NCBI GenBank assembly: GCA_032358165.1
Contig: JAALGY010000053.1
Coordinates: forward strand, 682,001 to 746,000
DNA from: Diplosphaera chodatii
Lineage: Eukaryota > Chlorophyta > Trebouxiophyceae > Prasiolales > Stichococcaceae
Length of the DNA stretch: 64,000 nucleotides
Direction: 5' to 3'
Below are positions 32,404-43,485 of the stretch, one piece after another. Both the position numbers and the translations under genes were made by a program. The notes below the pieces were generated by a model that had not been told where the DNA came from, searched no databases, and saw nothing but the letters and a program-made list of their open reading frames with translations. Position 1 is the first letter of the stretch, and the number at the start of each line of letters is the position of its first letter.

Positions 32404-35400
32404 TCAATCAACGTCTTGTTCAGTCCAGCCTGCTGAGCTAACATCCACTGGTGGTTGCGATTTGGGGTGCACCTGCGCTACGCTGTGCAGGGTGCGCTGC
32501 GTGGTGGCCCGCAGCGTGGGGGCCAGCTTGCCGGAGAGCACCACCAGCCCAGGCAGCAGGCCCCGCGACATCTCGTTCTCGACCTCCAAATCTTGCCAGA
32601 CGGTCTGCAGGCCAACAGAGATCAGCGGCGATCATCCTGCCAGCAAGCTCACTCTGATGTCGCACACTAGGTTGCGCCCTCTGCCGCCAGCCCCCATACC
32701 ATAACTTCCAAGCAGCAGGCGCATGCTGCAAGCTGTACACGTTGCAACAAGGTCTGAAAGCTGCGCCCACCTTGAAGAACAGGAACAACAGCACGCCGAC
32801 GATGAGCCACAGCGGGTTCCGCAGCGCAGTGAAGAACTCATTCCAGCCCAGCACGACCATTGCGATGATCGCCCAGATGGGCGGCATCCGGTTGCTGGCT
32901 GCCCTGTTGGCCTCCTGTGTCGCCACTGCCTGTGTTGCAGCAGCCAAACAGCAAAATGTTGCTTGACGAGGCAAATGTCAGGCGAGCTGGAAGGTGCATG
33001 CTGTACGAAGGAGCTGCAAGGTGATGAAGGTGATGTAGGTGATATGCAACAGGTGTCAGGGCCACCTGCTGCACGATGAAGTTCGAGTCGGAGACGAACT
33101 GGCGCCACAGGCTGCGGCACTGCCCCGGCGGCAGCAGCACCGCTGCCTGTGGCACGCCCGGCCACTCCGTAAGCGATAGCATGTCCAGGCCGCTGCCATC
33201 CGCGGTGCTGCTGCGCCGCCCGCCATCCAGGCTGCTAGACAGAGACGCTGCACCGGAGCTGCGTGACGCCCGGTCCTGCAGTGAAAACCAAACGTTGGTT
33301 ACCAGGTTGCAGGCCGAGGCCACCAAAGACTTCCCACGATCTATATGCATAGGGGTACTGATCCCGGCATTGCTTCTGAATTGCAGGCGGCGGCGAGGTG
33401 GTTTGGTGCCTGTCCCGCTGCTGAAGTATCATTCAGCACGCTGACGCTCGGACTCACATGCTGAGTGGCCAGGCTGCAGACAGATGCATCCACGGCCGCA
33501 GCTGCAGACGCAGGCACATCCAATCGGACGATGGTCAGTAGAGACAGCAGCTGGGCCGCTGCGCCGCGGGCCTGCGCCGCTGCGCCGGGCACATCCGCAC
33601 GCGGGCCCCAGCTGCGCGGCAGGCCGCCCTCATCCCGCGAGAACACCTCGCCAAAGCTGCACAGCATGAAAGCATTGAGGCATCGACTAGACCCATCGAT
33701 AGTTGGCGAGTATCCAGAAATTTGACAGCACTGCTGGTTGTTGACTTTCGAAACGCATGCTCACCGGTCCTTCATGCGGCTGAGGGCGGTGTGGGATCCC
33801 TCCCGCACAACTGCCTCCAGCCGCTTCCGCCCAAAGGCGTCCAGCCGCTGCCGTGTGCTGTCCCACTCCTGATTGCTCAGCTCATAACCTGCCAGCCCCT
33901 CGGTGACCGCCTGCACGGAGTCAGAGAGCTCCCCTGCAAAGCTGTGTACTTCATCGACAGGAGGCCATCAAGGCTCACGGTCAGCTGGCATGAGCAGCTG
34001 TTGCCCTTTTGTGCCTGCATGTACACTACCAGATGCTATATAGCTGTGCCTGTTACCGCAAAGCTCCAGGATTGAGGTGCATGCCGCACCTCATCGGCTG
34101 CTGCGACGGCAGACTGGTGCAGGCGCTGGGCGCGGGGCCAGAAGTCCGCTGGTGCAGAGTCCAGCAGCGCCACCGCAGCACCCGTCACGGCCTCTGCCAG
34201 GCGGGCCTCTGCCTCCTTCAACACCGCTGCCACCTGCAAGAAACAACAAAGGATAGGTATCATGGCACAAAATATTCCGGGCAAAACCCGAAACACGTTG
34301 AGTACTGCCGATATCCACAGCCAGCGAGTAGCAGACCGCTGATGCCATACGGCTGGCGTGCTTGCTGCCGCACATGACAGATGGCACATGCAGTTGGAGG
34401 GAAGCATACGGGAAGTTAGTCGGGCACCTTCTTCTGTGTGAGCTCATGTACATGCGCTGCAATGTTGTTCTCTAGGGCGGCGTGAGTCTCCGCTGCTGTC
34501 CAGCCAGAGCCCTCAACCTCCAGATCATGGGCTGCCTCCTCAAAACCCGTGATCGCCTCTGCGCCCAGCCTGCATGAGTCGGCAACCGCTCATAGCCCAA
34601 CTGTGACCCACGTCTGCTTGCTTAGTAACCAGTCACAGCCCGCCGCGCGCCCCACTGCCGGGAGTTTGGTCAAGTACCTGCATCGTGTCGATGGTCCTGT
34701 TTCCCACCGGCACAGAGTCCTGCTGCAGCCAAGGGCACCCACCTGGCAGCCGCCACCGAGAAGCCTTCCTGGCCTGTCTCCACTGCAGCCTGCAGATCTG
34801 CCTGGAACCGCTGCAGGGTGCGCGCCTGCAGCGCCGCCAGCTGCGCATCACGCACGCTTGCCACAGCTGCATACGCCTTCGTGACCAAATCCTTGCGCTT
34901 GTCCGCCCGCACGGCCGCCTCAAAGTAGCGCGCCTCCTCATCGTAGCCTGGCATGACCAGCATGCAAAATCGACGTCAGATCCCACGATGCTGAGTGGTG
35001 CCCAAGTGCTTGGGTCACGCTTGACATGCTGTGTGGATGTGATGCTCAGCTGCCACGGCAGTGACAGCAATGCAAGCGAATCTGACTAGCGCTGTAGTGA
35101 CACTCGCACCTGTGAGGCAGCTGTGCAGGAGCAGGCTGGCGCGCTTGCCGAAGTCGGGCACCACGCCGGCACCGGCCTCCGCTTTCAGCGACCCCCACGC
35201 CTGGTCCTCCAGCAGCGCCGCCAACTGGTCCGCCGCAATCTCCTCGCACCGGATGTTGGCCACCATGACCTGCAGCTGCACGGTGCTTGCTGCAGCACAC
35301 CTGAGGCCGCAAGCACACGCAGCAGCAGGGACGCAGGTGCAGGTGCTTCAGCTGGGGGCGATGCCATGAGCCATGGCTGCACCGCAGGGGGTGCACCTTG

Positions 35401-36922
35401 TGGGCGGGCAGGTTGAGGTCCTTCTGCTCGCGGATGATGTCCCACAGGCGCTGCATGCTGAGCGCCAGCGCGTCCCCGGGCAGCTTGTCCTCCGCCGGCC
35501 GCACCAGGCCGTGCCCCTCCTCCGCTGTGCGACAGGAAGGTCGCAGTGCATCAGGCACACACCTCACCCCTGCACCGATGGCGTGGCAGGCCAGACAAAG
35601 AGGTAGTATGCCAGCGCAGGCAGGGGAAAGCACCTTCATCGGTGAAGCGGCGGCGCAGGAGCACGCTCTCCGCCCGGAAGTCCTCCTCGCGCTCCTCGAA
35701 GTTCGGCAGCGCAGCATACTTGACCTGCATGGTGACCAGGCGCCCACCACTTCACGGTCAGAACCACCCGCAGCCTGCCCCGGGCATGCAGGGCACTTGC
35801 TCACTTGCCCTGCAGGCTCGACAGGCCAACACCAGAACAGCCTGCAGCCACGGCGGCACCTCGAAGAAGTCTGTGACGCTGGTGTCCTCCAGCGCCGGCG
35901 GCTTCGGGATGGCGGCCCACATGCGGTGCAGGTCCTCCTCCCAGGTCTCCACCAGCCGGGGGAGCGGCGTCTTGGTGCGGTCCCGGAACACAAACAGCAG
36001 CACCGTCCGCCGCTTGCCGGGCGCCGGCGTGAACAGCTTCAGGTTGACCTGGAGCAGGTTTGCGCACATGTTGAGTCGTCAGCGGCTATGATACAGTGTA
36101 TTCAGGCTTAGTGCTTGTGACACCGTGGGTCGAAAGCTTTGATGCGCATCAGTAAGCCCATCACCTGGAAGATGGTTTTGAGTAGCGGCTTGCCGGCGCC
36201 AGACTCGCGGCCGATGTCCTGCACACATGACAGACTCGCATCACCGCGCGAATGGTGGTGGGGCATTACTAACAGCACCACAGCATGACTGCATTGCCCA
36301 CCTTGGCCCACATGTTGACAAGCAGCACATCGGCAGCGGACAGCGCAAACAGCGCCGACTGGCGCTCAAATGAGGTGTCATCTTCGCCACGCTCACGCCC
36401 ATCGCTGCCCTCCAAGTCCATAATCAGCGCCTGCAGATTCCAGCAGTATGATCATCCATGTGCGATGCATGCACGTAGTAGTATGGGTGCACAACATGCA
36501 GGACTGCACGGTGTGATGCACGTCAGCCGCTGCTCTGGCACACCTGAGTCTGCAGCTTGGGGCTGCGAGCGAGCCAGATGCCTCGCGTGGTCTGATGGCG
36601 TCCCGAGAGTGCATCCATCTCCGTGAACTTCGTGCCAAACTGCATGGCCGAAGCATTCGGTGTCTGACGCAACCAAGATTGCAGTGCCGAGCAGTACAAG
36701 ATGCACTTATAATTTTCGCCCATCCATCTCAATAGCGCAGTGGGTTCCCACCACAGCGTTCATCAGGGTGCTCTTGCCGCTGGACTGCGGGCCCATGACA
36801 GCTATGATCTGGTAGTCTTGCCCGCAGGTCTCGAGGCCGCTCTTTGCGGCGAATGCTTGCATGCCCTTCGTGTTATAGTCGCCCTCCGCGTCGACCAGCT
36901 GCAGAGTCTCCATCTCCCCCAT
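32404..36922 (-). CDS. RHD3: ER-shaping dynamin-like GTPase RHD3/SEY1
   Basis: Membrane GTPase that fuses ER tubules. Exons: 36922-36752, 36639-36544, 36430-36302, 36218-36165, 36048-35860, 35724-35634, 35524-35397, 35269-35110, 34947-34743, 34569-34428, 34233-34090, 33928-33765, 33656-33458, 33275-33066, 32929-32771, 32604-32404; about 813 aa, close to plant RHD3. GTPase motifs: P-loop GPQSSGKST, switch region [29 protein letters not shown], and the RD motif in [18 protein letters not shown] long helical bundle follows. Near the C-terminus is a hairpin of two membrane segments ([31 protein letters not shown]), then an amphipathic tail. The start could be 30 nt further up (36952). The acceptor at 33928 is chosen for phase and lies just after another AG. 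The last exon is read through to the first in-frame stop; a further spliced exon is possible. Confidence 0.93.
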
Positions 36923-37377
36923 TGCTGTTTGATATCGTCCCAGTAAACACACCTCAAGTCAGCATCTCGGCATTCTTGAGCACGCTATGGAATACCCTGC
37001 TGCGTACATGCATGCCTTTGAGTCACGCTTGTCGATCTCTTTTGCGGTAGGTACAAACATATAAACAGGCTGGATCACAAGCACTTCATGCTGGCTTCAG
37101 CAAGGAAGCAGGAAGCAAGCGCTGCCTCTCTTCGCTGCAGGGGTTGTGACCAACAGGAAATGTCGACCCCCCAGTACCTCTGCTCGAGACGGCGGGCGTC
37201 CTGAGGCAGGTGCCAAAACAACGCTGACGACTGGCAACAGCAGTACAAGCTGAAGTAGCGCTTCGAGCTATCTGTGTTTGCTGCCGACGCGAGGGCGCGA
37301 CGTGAGGTACTGAGGGCAGTAGGGACCAGCTCTGGTGGCAGCGACTTATTTGCCTCGCCTGACGGCACGCAGCAGGC
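36923..37377. other. divergent promoter region
   Basis: 455 nt between RHD3 (minus) and NOP58 (plus) start codons; no gene recognised. Confidence 0.55.
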
Positions 37378-40300
37378 ATGGCCGGCGGCCTGCTGCTGCT
37401 GTTTGAGACCGCCGCAGGCTACGCGCTCTTCAAAGTACAGGATGGGGGCAAGATCCAGGCCGCTGATGCACAGGTGGGATGTCGGAGCATGCACAGCTCG
37501 TCAGCAAGGTGTGCCAGCCAGCAACGTGAACCTGAGAATGCTCCAAAGCTCTACAATCATTGCCTTGCAGGATCTGCACAACGAGTTTGCCGACCTGGCG
37601 TCTGCTCAGAAGGTGGGGCCGCCGATGTGCAAGGACGCCGTTCTGTGTGGCATGTGCATTGCACTGCAAGGCATCGGGCTGCCACATCTGCTCACACCCC
37701 TCAACGTGTGCAGGCGGTGAAGCTGCGGGCGTTCAGCAAATTTGAGAACACCACAGATGCGCTGGCGGCGGCAACCTCAGTAGGCGACAGCAAGCTCGGC
37801 AAAGGTCAGCCAGCTGGCTGGACTTGATGCACCCATTAGCCATGAGAGCGCCTGGCTTTCAACACAGCGTCGCGAACCTCGAACATGGCCTCAGTCGTCC
37901 CGCCGGATCCTGAAGGTGCACTGACGTGTTGTACTGCAAGCCGCAGGCTTGAAGAAGTTCTTGAAAAAGAATGTGGATGCTGAGACGGACACGCTGGCGG
38001 TGCTGGACGCCAAGCTGGGCAGCATCGTCAAGGAGAAGATGGGCATCCAGTGCATCAACAAGTGAGCATGGCGCACCGCAAGCGGCAGCTGTACTGCATT
38101 TTGCCACACACACCTCGCATCGGCATCTCTGGTGGGCGCCATGTGGCGCCATGAAGCTTGCACCCCACCCCTGATAACTGATCGGTTTGTCTGTGCATGC
38201 CGACCGTGCAGTGCGCTTGTGCACTTACGCGGCTGCAACTCGGCGTCGTGTTCGTTGTTGCAGCAATGCGGTGATGGAGCTGGCGCGTGGGGTGCGGTCG
38301 CAGCTGGAGGGCCTGGTCGCGGGGCTGGCGGGGGCAGACCTCACGCCCATGTCCCTTGGCCTCAGCCACAGCCTGTCGCGCTACAAGCTCAAGTTCAGCC
38401 CCGACAAGGTGGGTGCACATAGACCACCGCATCAGCTTCCTCCGCTTCACAATGATCATGTCAGGAGCAGTTGCTGCATCATCACGGCATCTCCAGGGCA
38501 CTGCAGAAAGCAGTGTGTCTAGGCCCAAGCAGGCCAGAGCTGACTTGTTGGGGTTGGGCACATGCATTAGACGGGCTTGCATTTGTGGCGCAGGTGGACA
38601 CTATGATTGTGCAAGCCATCGGGCTGCTGGATGACCTCGACAAGGAGCTGAACACATATGCGATGCGGGTGCGGGAGTGGTACGGCTGGCACTTCCCCGA
38701 GATGACGCGGGTGGTGACAGACAACATCCAGTACGCCCTGGCGGTGCGTCCCCACCCCTACCCTGCAGCACGGCGCCGCCATCCCACTGCCCGTTGGTGC
38801 TGAAGGAAGCTAGGCTGCTGCCTTCCTGCATGGCGTGTTGCTGCTTGCTGTCCCCATTGTGCTCATGCTGCAGCCTTGCTGTGCGCGCAGGTGAAGCACA
38901 TGCAGACGCGTGAGAACGCGGCGGACACCGACTTCGAGGGCATCCTGGAGGAGGAGGTGGCGGCGGACCTCAAGGAGATCGCCACCATCTCCATGGGCAC
39001 AGAAATCAGCACAGAGGACATGTCCAACATCACAGCGCTGTGCGACCAGGTGGGGCATGCTGCAGTTGATACTGCCAGTCGCGACATGTGCTTGTCATCT
39101 CACTTGCCACAAACAGAGCCAATGAGCAGAGCGGCACAGTTGGATGCATCAGCACTGCACTGACTACACTTTCGGCTGCCACAGGTCGTCCAGCTGGCAG
39201 AGTACAGGGCACAGCTGTACGAGTACCTGAAGAGCCGCATGGCTGCCATCGCGCCGAACCTCACAGTGCGTGCATGTGTCATTGCACACTCCGTGATAAC
39301 GCAGCTGGGCCGCTCGCAAAGGGAGATCCAACACCCATCGCCAACACCGAGTGCTTCCTGCTGACCCCAGAGCTTGCAGGTGCTTTCCTCGCACCGCGGA
39401 GTGACTTGACATTGACATCCACAGGTTCTCGTGGGGGAGCTGGTGGGGGCGCGCCTCATCGCGCATGCGGGCTCGCTGATGACGCTTGCCAAGTACCCGG
39501 CATCTACCGTGCAAATCCTGGGCGCAGAGAAGGTCGGTTGCTGGGCTTGCATGACGCTGCTGTTGTAGCGGTTGCACAACATCATGGGCGGTGCCTCACG
39601 TTGCTGCCGTCCCTACACAGGCGCTCTTCCGGGCGCTGAAGACCAAGCACGAGACGCCCAAGTACGGCCTCATCTACCACGCCAGCCTCATCGGCCAGGC
39701 GGCGCCCAAGAACAAGGTACGTTGTCTCAGATATACTGGTTGTCCCCTACATGACATTCAGAAACGTTGCAACCAAGATGATGCGCACTCATGTGCACGA
39801 ATCCTCCTGTGATGACATTAGGATGTTGCGCTGAAGCAGGCCACAGCCGGTGACATGCAAGCGCCTCCTGGGTGTTGCTGCAGGGCAAGATGTCGCGCAT
39901 CCTGGCAGCCAAGGCCGCGCTGGCGACGCGCGTGGATGCGATGGGCAGCTCCGATGATGCCACCATCGGCCTGGAATCCCGAGCAAAGGTGCAGAGCGAT
40001 CCCCTTCTGAGACCTCTCTCCTCAGTAGTCCGCTTTGTGCAGCATGACAAGCTCCAACTCGATGCCGCCCTCATAGAGTGTAGGCTGTCCCTGAAACCGA
40101 TAACATCAGCCTTCTTACAGAGCTGCACAGCGACTGCCGAGGTGGTGATGGCTGCCGCAGTTTTGAAGGGGGGCGACATGACACCCCAGGCCGCATTCGC
40201 TGGTGGCCATGCAGGCTCTCTCTGCTGTCCACCGCAAGCTTGCAGCCATATGTCACCAGCATTCATTGCATCTCCGCCCGTGAGGCATATGCCACAACTG

Positions 40301-40963
40301 CGCAAGGCCTCAACCAAGTCGTCTGCGCTGCCCGCGTCGGCTCCAGGGTTGCAAGAGTATGCTGCTTCAATTGCTCGGGCAAGTGTGGAGACCAGGGCTC
40401 CGTAGCAGCCAGCAGGACACTCAGCAGGTTGGGCATGGCACAAGGCCAAGGTTTCCGTGACAGTGCGTCAACTTTGCTACTCGTTGTTACAGATCGAGGC
40501 GCGGGCGCGGCAGATGGAGGGCCGCGACCTGGGGCAGCAGGCAGCCACGCCCGGCGGCAAACAGCCGCCGCAGAAGTACGAGCGCGGGCGGCAGGGCGCG
40601 GCGCCCGGCCTGCTGACTACGCCCCAGGCGTACAACCCCGACGCCGACGTCACTGCCACCGCCGGCAAGGAGGAGAAGAAGAAGAAAACAAAGCCAAAGC
40701 TCACGGAAGTCGAGGAGGCGGTTGTACATGGGGTCTTGGAGGCAAAGGAGGCAGCGGTAAATGCGAATGGTACAGAGGAGAAGAAGAAGAAGAAGAAAAA
40801 GCGGGAGGCAGAGGCAGCGGCAGGAGAGGAGGCAGCGACGGTGCCAATGAAAAAGAAAGCAAAGGCAGAGCGGTACTTTGACGGCGCCACGAATGGCGCA
40901 GTGTTGGCAGATGGAGAGCAGCCCAAGAAGAAGAAGAAGAAGGTCAAGGCTGAAGCCGAATGA
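37378..40963 (+). CDS. NOP58: box C/D snoRNP core protein NOP58
   Basis: Nucleolar core protein of box C/D snoRNPs, needed for 2'-O-methylation and rRNA processing. Exons: 37378-37473, 37571-37612, 37714-37804, 37947-38061, 38264-38408, 38594-38743, 38891-39049, 39185-39265, 39425-39532, 39621-39716, 39884-39988, 40493-40963; 552 aa, all in phase. The N-terminus [20 protein letters not shown] is the NOP5 domain hallmark. The coiled coil and Nop domain follow, with [55 protein letters not shown] and [20 protein letters not shown]. The C-terminal tail carries several Lys/Glu blocks ([37 protein letters not shown]), typical of NOP58 and NOP56. Length and the start [10 protein letters not shown] favour NOP58 over NOP56. 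The last intron (504 nt) is the longest in this gene. Confidence 0.96.
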
Positions 40964-41479
40964 GCTCTCTGTTCTGGGTGGTGCTCGGCCGTGTAGCTGT
41001 AGTTGATCACCTTACAAGTTTGCACAGGTGATTGCTGATCACAGATCTAGGAACGCCATGGTGATCAATCGCAGCATTGGAAGCTCAGACGACAACGATG
41101 TACGCCAGCAAAGAGCCCATACGCTTGGTTGCAATGCTGCCTTGTCCACACTGAGCGTGATGTTGTGGGGATCCTCATCATGCAAATGCAACTGCAGATA
41201 CTTGTCATGGTCAGCCATGTCAACAGCGGACATCAGGACGGCAGCAACTTGTTTGTATCACTCTATCGACGGCCCTGCAGGCTGTCTTGGTTCCAGCGCA
41301 GCTCTCGTCGAAGCCGCTCTGACAGCGGCTTGCTGGCATTCGAACCCTCGGTGCCCCTGCAAGTCACGTAGCTCACGTTTTCTGCTCATCTTGCCTGTCT
41401 TCTCAGTTATAAGTCGTCACAGAGAGCAATGACCCCTTGTTGCCGAGTCTGAGGCCAAGGATTCTGCAGAGCAAGACCG
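40964..41479. other. convergent intergenic region
   Basis: 3' UTRs of NOP58 (plus) and the DUF1995 gene (minus). No gene recognised. TTACA (TGTAA on the minus strand) occurs at 41012-41016. Confidence 0.5.
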
Positions 41480-43203
41480 TTAATCACACCTGATCAGTGC
41501 CTCCAGTTCACGGTAGCTGGGCCGCTGCGGCATCGTAGTCACCAATGCTGCCTCTCCTGTGCCTTCATTCACCAGGTGCACCTGCCAGTCGCCTGGATAT
41601 GCTCTGAGTATCCTGTGACAACAGAGTGCCGGCAGCGTTGCCAATGAACCATGCATATGCAATGCTGGTGGCATCAAGGTGACACCCAGATTACAGCCCA
41701 AATCTTTCGGCAGTGTTGCGAAAGGTGAAAGCACAAAAATGCTCATGTCTACCTGATGCTGTCACCTGCAACTCATGACACATTACAGCATGAGAGCACA
41801 TGGCGTTGCAAAATTAATTGAGGAGCACATTGAACTCGTACATGACATTTGCGCACCGGCAATGGTGTACACCCTCACAAAGTACACATCCTCGAAGCCT
41901 GCAGAAGCTCGTTGTTTTTCAGGGTCTCCGTGGCATATCATGTGCTACGCCACCTCTGCAGGCTCATGTCTACAGGCTGACGCACCTGCCAGAAACTCCT
42001 CTGCTGCCTTCCTGCCAAACATGCCAAAGTCGCTGATGACCTGTCCCTCCTGCCATTGCGGGTTGACCTGCAGCCGGCTCATACGCTGATGAAGCACTTC
42101 AAGGTGGAACTCCCATGCTTACCAAAGCAAGTCGGCGGAAACGCAACGCCTGCTTGCAGGGGCTGGTGCTCACGAAGATGAGGAGGCTGTCTGGCTTCTG
42201 CTGTGCCAGCTGCCGTGCCTGCAAACGACAGCCACTGCATCCACATGCGAACTTGACTCGCATTCATGTGGTGTGGACTTACAGGCACACGTATGACGCT
42301 TGCGCAACTCACCCGCTTTACGGTCTCTGCAGTCGGGAAGACAATAACATCCATGGCGCTGCCTGACCATGCGCCCACCGCATCACCCTGATCCCAGATC
42401 TCCCCAGAGAGTCGCCCCTCCAACCCTTTGCACCTGCACGGTGCAGGCTTAGGGCTCGCCACTCGTTTCATATTTCTGATCAGGAGTGTGGTGCAATCTG
42501 GGCGAGAAGTCGTGCGACCCACTCACTGCTTCAGGCCGTCCAGCATGCTCTCGACCATCGGCAGCACTGCCTTGAACTGCTGCCGGATGCCACCAGGCCT
42601 GCCAATCACAACATCATACTTAGAACCGCCCATACTGCAGTTGCGGCACATGCAGCGTCCAGCACTGATTGCCTGCGCATGCAGGGAGTGCTGATGGGCT
42701 GCGGATCAGCACCAGTCGTCCAGGTCGGTGGCGCCGATCAGCGGCAGCAGCAGCTCGATGCGCTGCCGCTTGACGCCGGCCTCCCAGGCGCGCTGCGCCG
42801 CTGCCCGCGCCTGCTGCGCCGTCTCCTCCGCGTTGCCGGGCAGCGGGTATGTGCGTGAGCTGTACAGGGTGCCAAAACTTCACATAGGTCGCCCGCGCCC
42901 AGAAGTGCTGTGCTTAACATGCATGCATGGTGTACAAATTAACAATGCAGAAACGAATGTGGCTAAGCCGTGAAGAACATACGGCTCTGGACTAAAGGAT
43001 CTGAGCTGGATCAGCACCATGATCCGGGCAGACGCACACCTGAGGCGCAGCGCCTCATCCTCTGCTGATGCATGCATGCGCATAGTTCGGCAACGCCGTT
43101 TTGTGAACGGCCTGCAGCCTTTGATTGGAAGTGCGCGCTCAGGATAGCTGACACACACACGGTCATGACACACATACATCTGCCGATCGATCAAACTCTG
43201 CAT
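41480..43203 (-). CDS. DUF1995 plastid protein
   Basis: Plastid protein of the DUF1995 family, whose plant members include photosystem II assembly factors such as LPA3. Exons: 43203-43040, 42859-42713, 42598-42527, 42433-42313, 42218-42123, 42085-41986, 41898-41857, 41766-41754, 41612-41480; 295 aa, in phase throughout. The first 55 residues (MQSLIDRQMYVCHDRVCV; TKRRCRTMRMHASAEDEA) fit a transit peptide. Conserved blocks: YPLPGNAEETAQQARAAAQR, IELLLPLIGATDLDDW spliced to PGGIRQQFKAVLPMVESML, then VGAWSGSAMDVIVFPTAETV, and VNPQWQEGQVISDFG. Exon 8 is only 13 nt and encodes the DSI of GDSIRILRAYPGDWQVHL; both neighbouring phases require it. Exact function is unknown. Confidence 0.88.
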
Positions 43204-43485
43204 GCTGGCAAGTGCACACTGTGCACCCAATGACCCCAGACAGCAGAGCCAAGCGGCAGCTTGCCTGTGTTTGTACACAACAGGTAATGCATCAATATGC
43301 ACAGAATAGTCGCTGTGCGAAGCACACGCGGGGTCTGAGCTTTAATAAGGAAGTTCAAGGAGCTGGCACAGCTACAGGGTGGCGATTTGACAGCTGCGCA
43401 GCAGGGCACAAGTGCTGCTGTTCTGGTTTGTCATGGTTTTGCAAGGGTGCTCTTTGAGTATCAGTAGCCCTGCAGGCAGCACAAA

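Noticed and set aside
39727..40449. 240-codon minus-strand ORF as a nested gene
   Set aside because: No recognisable domain, no splice or start context, and it overlaps NOP58 exon 11 on the other strand. Kept only as a low-interest finding.
39989..40492. Box C/D snoRNA in the NOP58 intron
   Set aside because: TGATGG and CTGA-like strings occur but not with correct spacing or a terminal stem.
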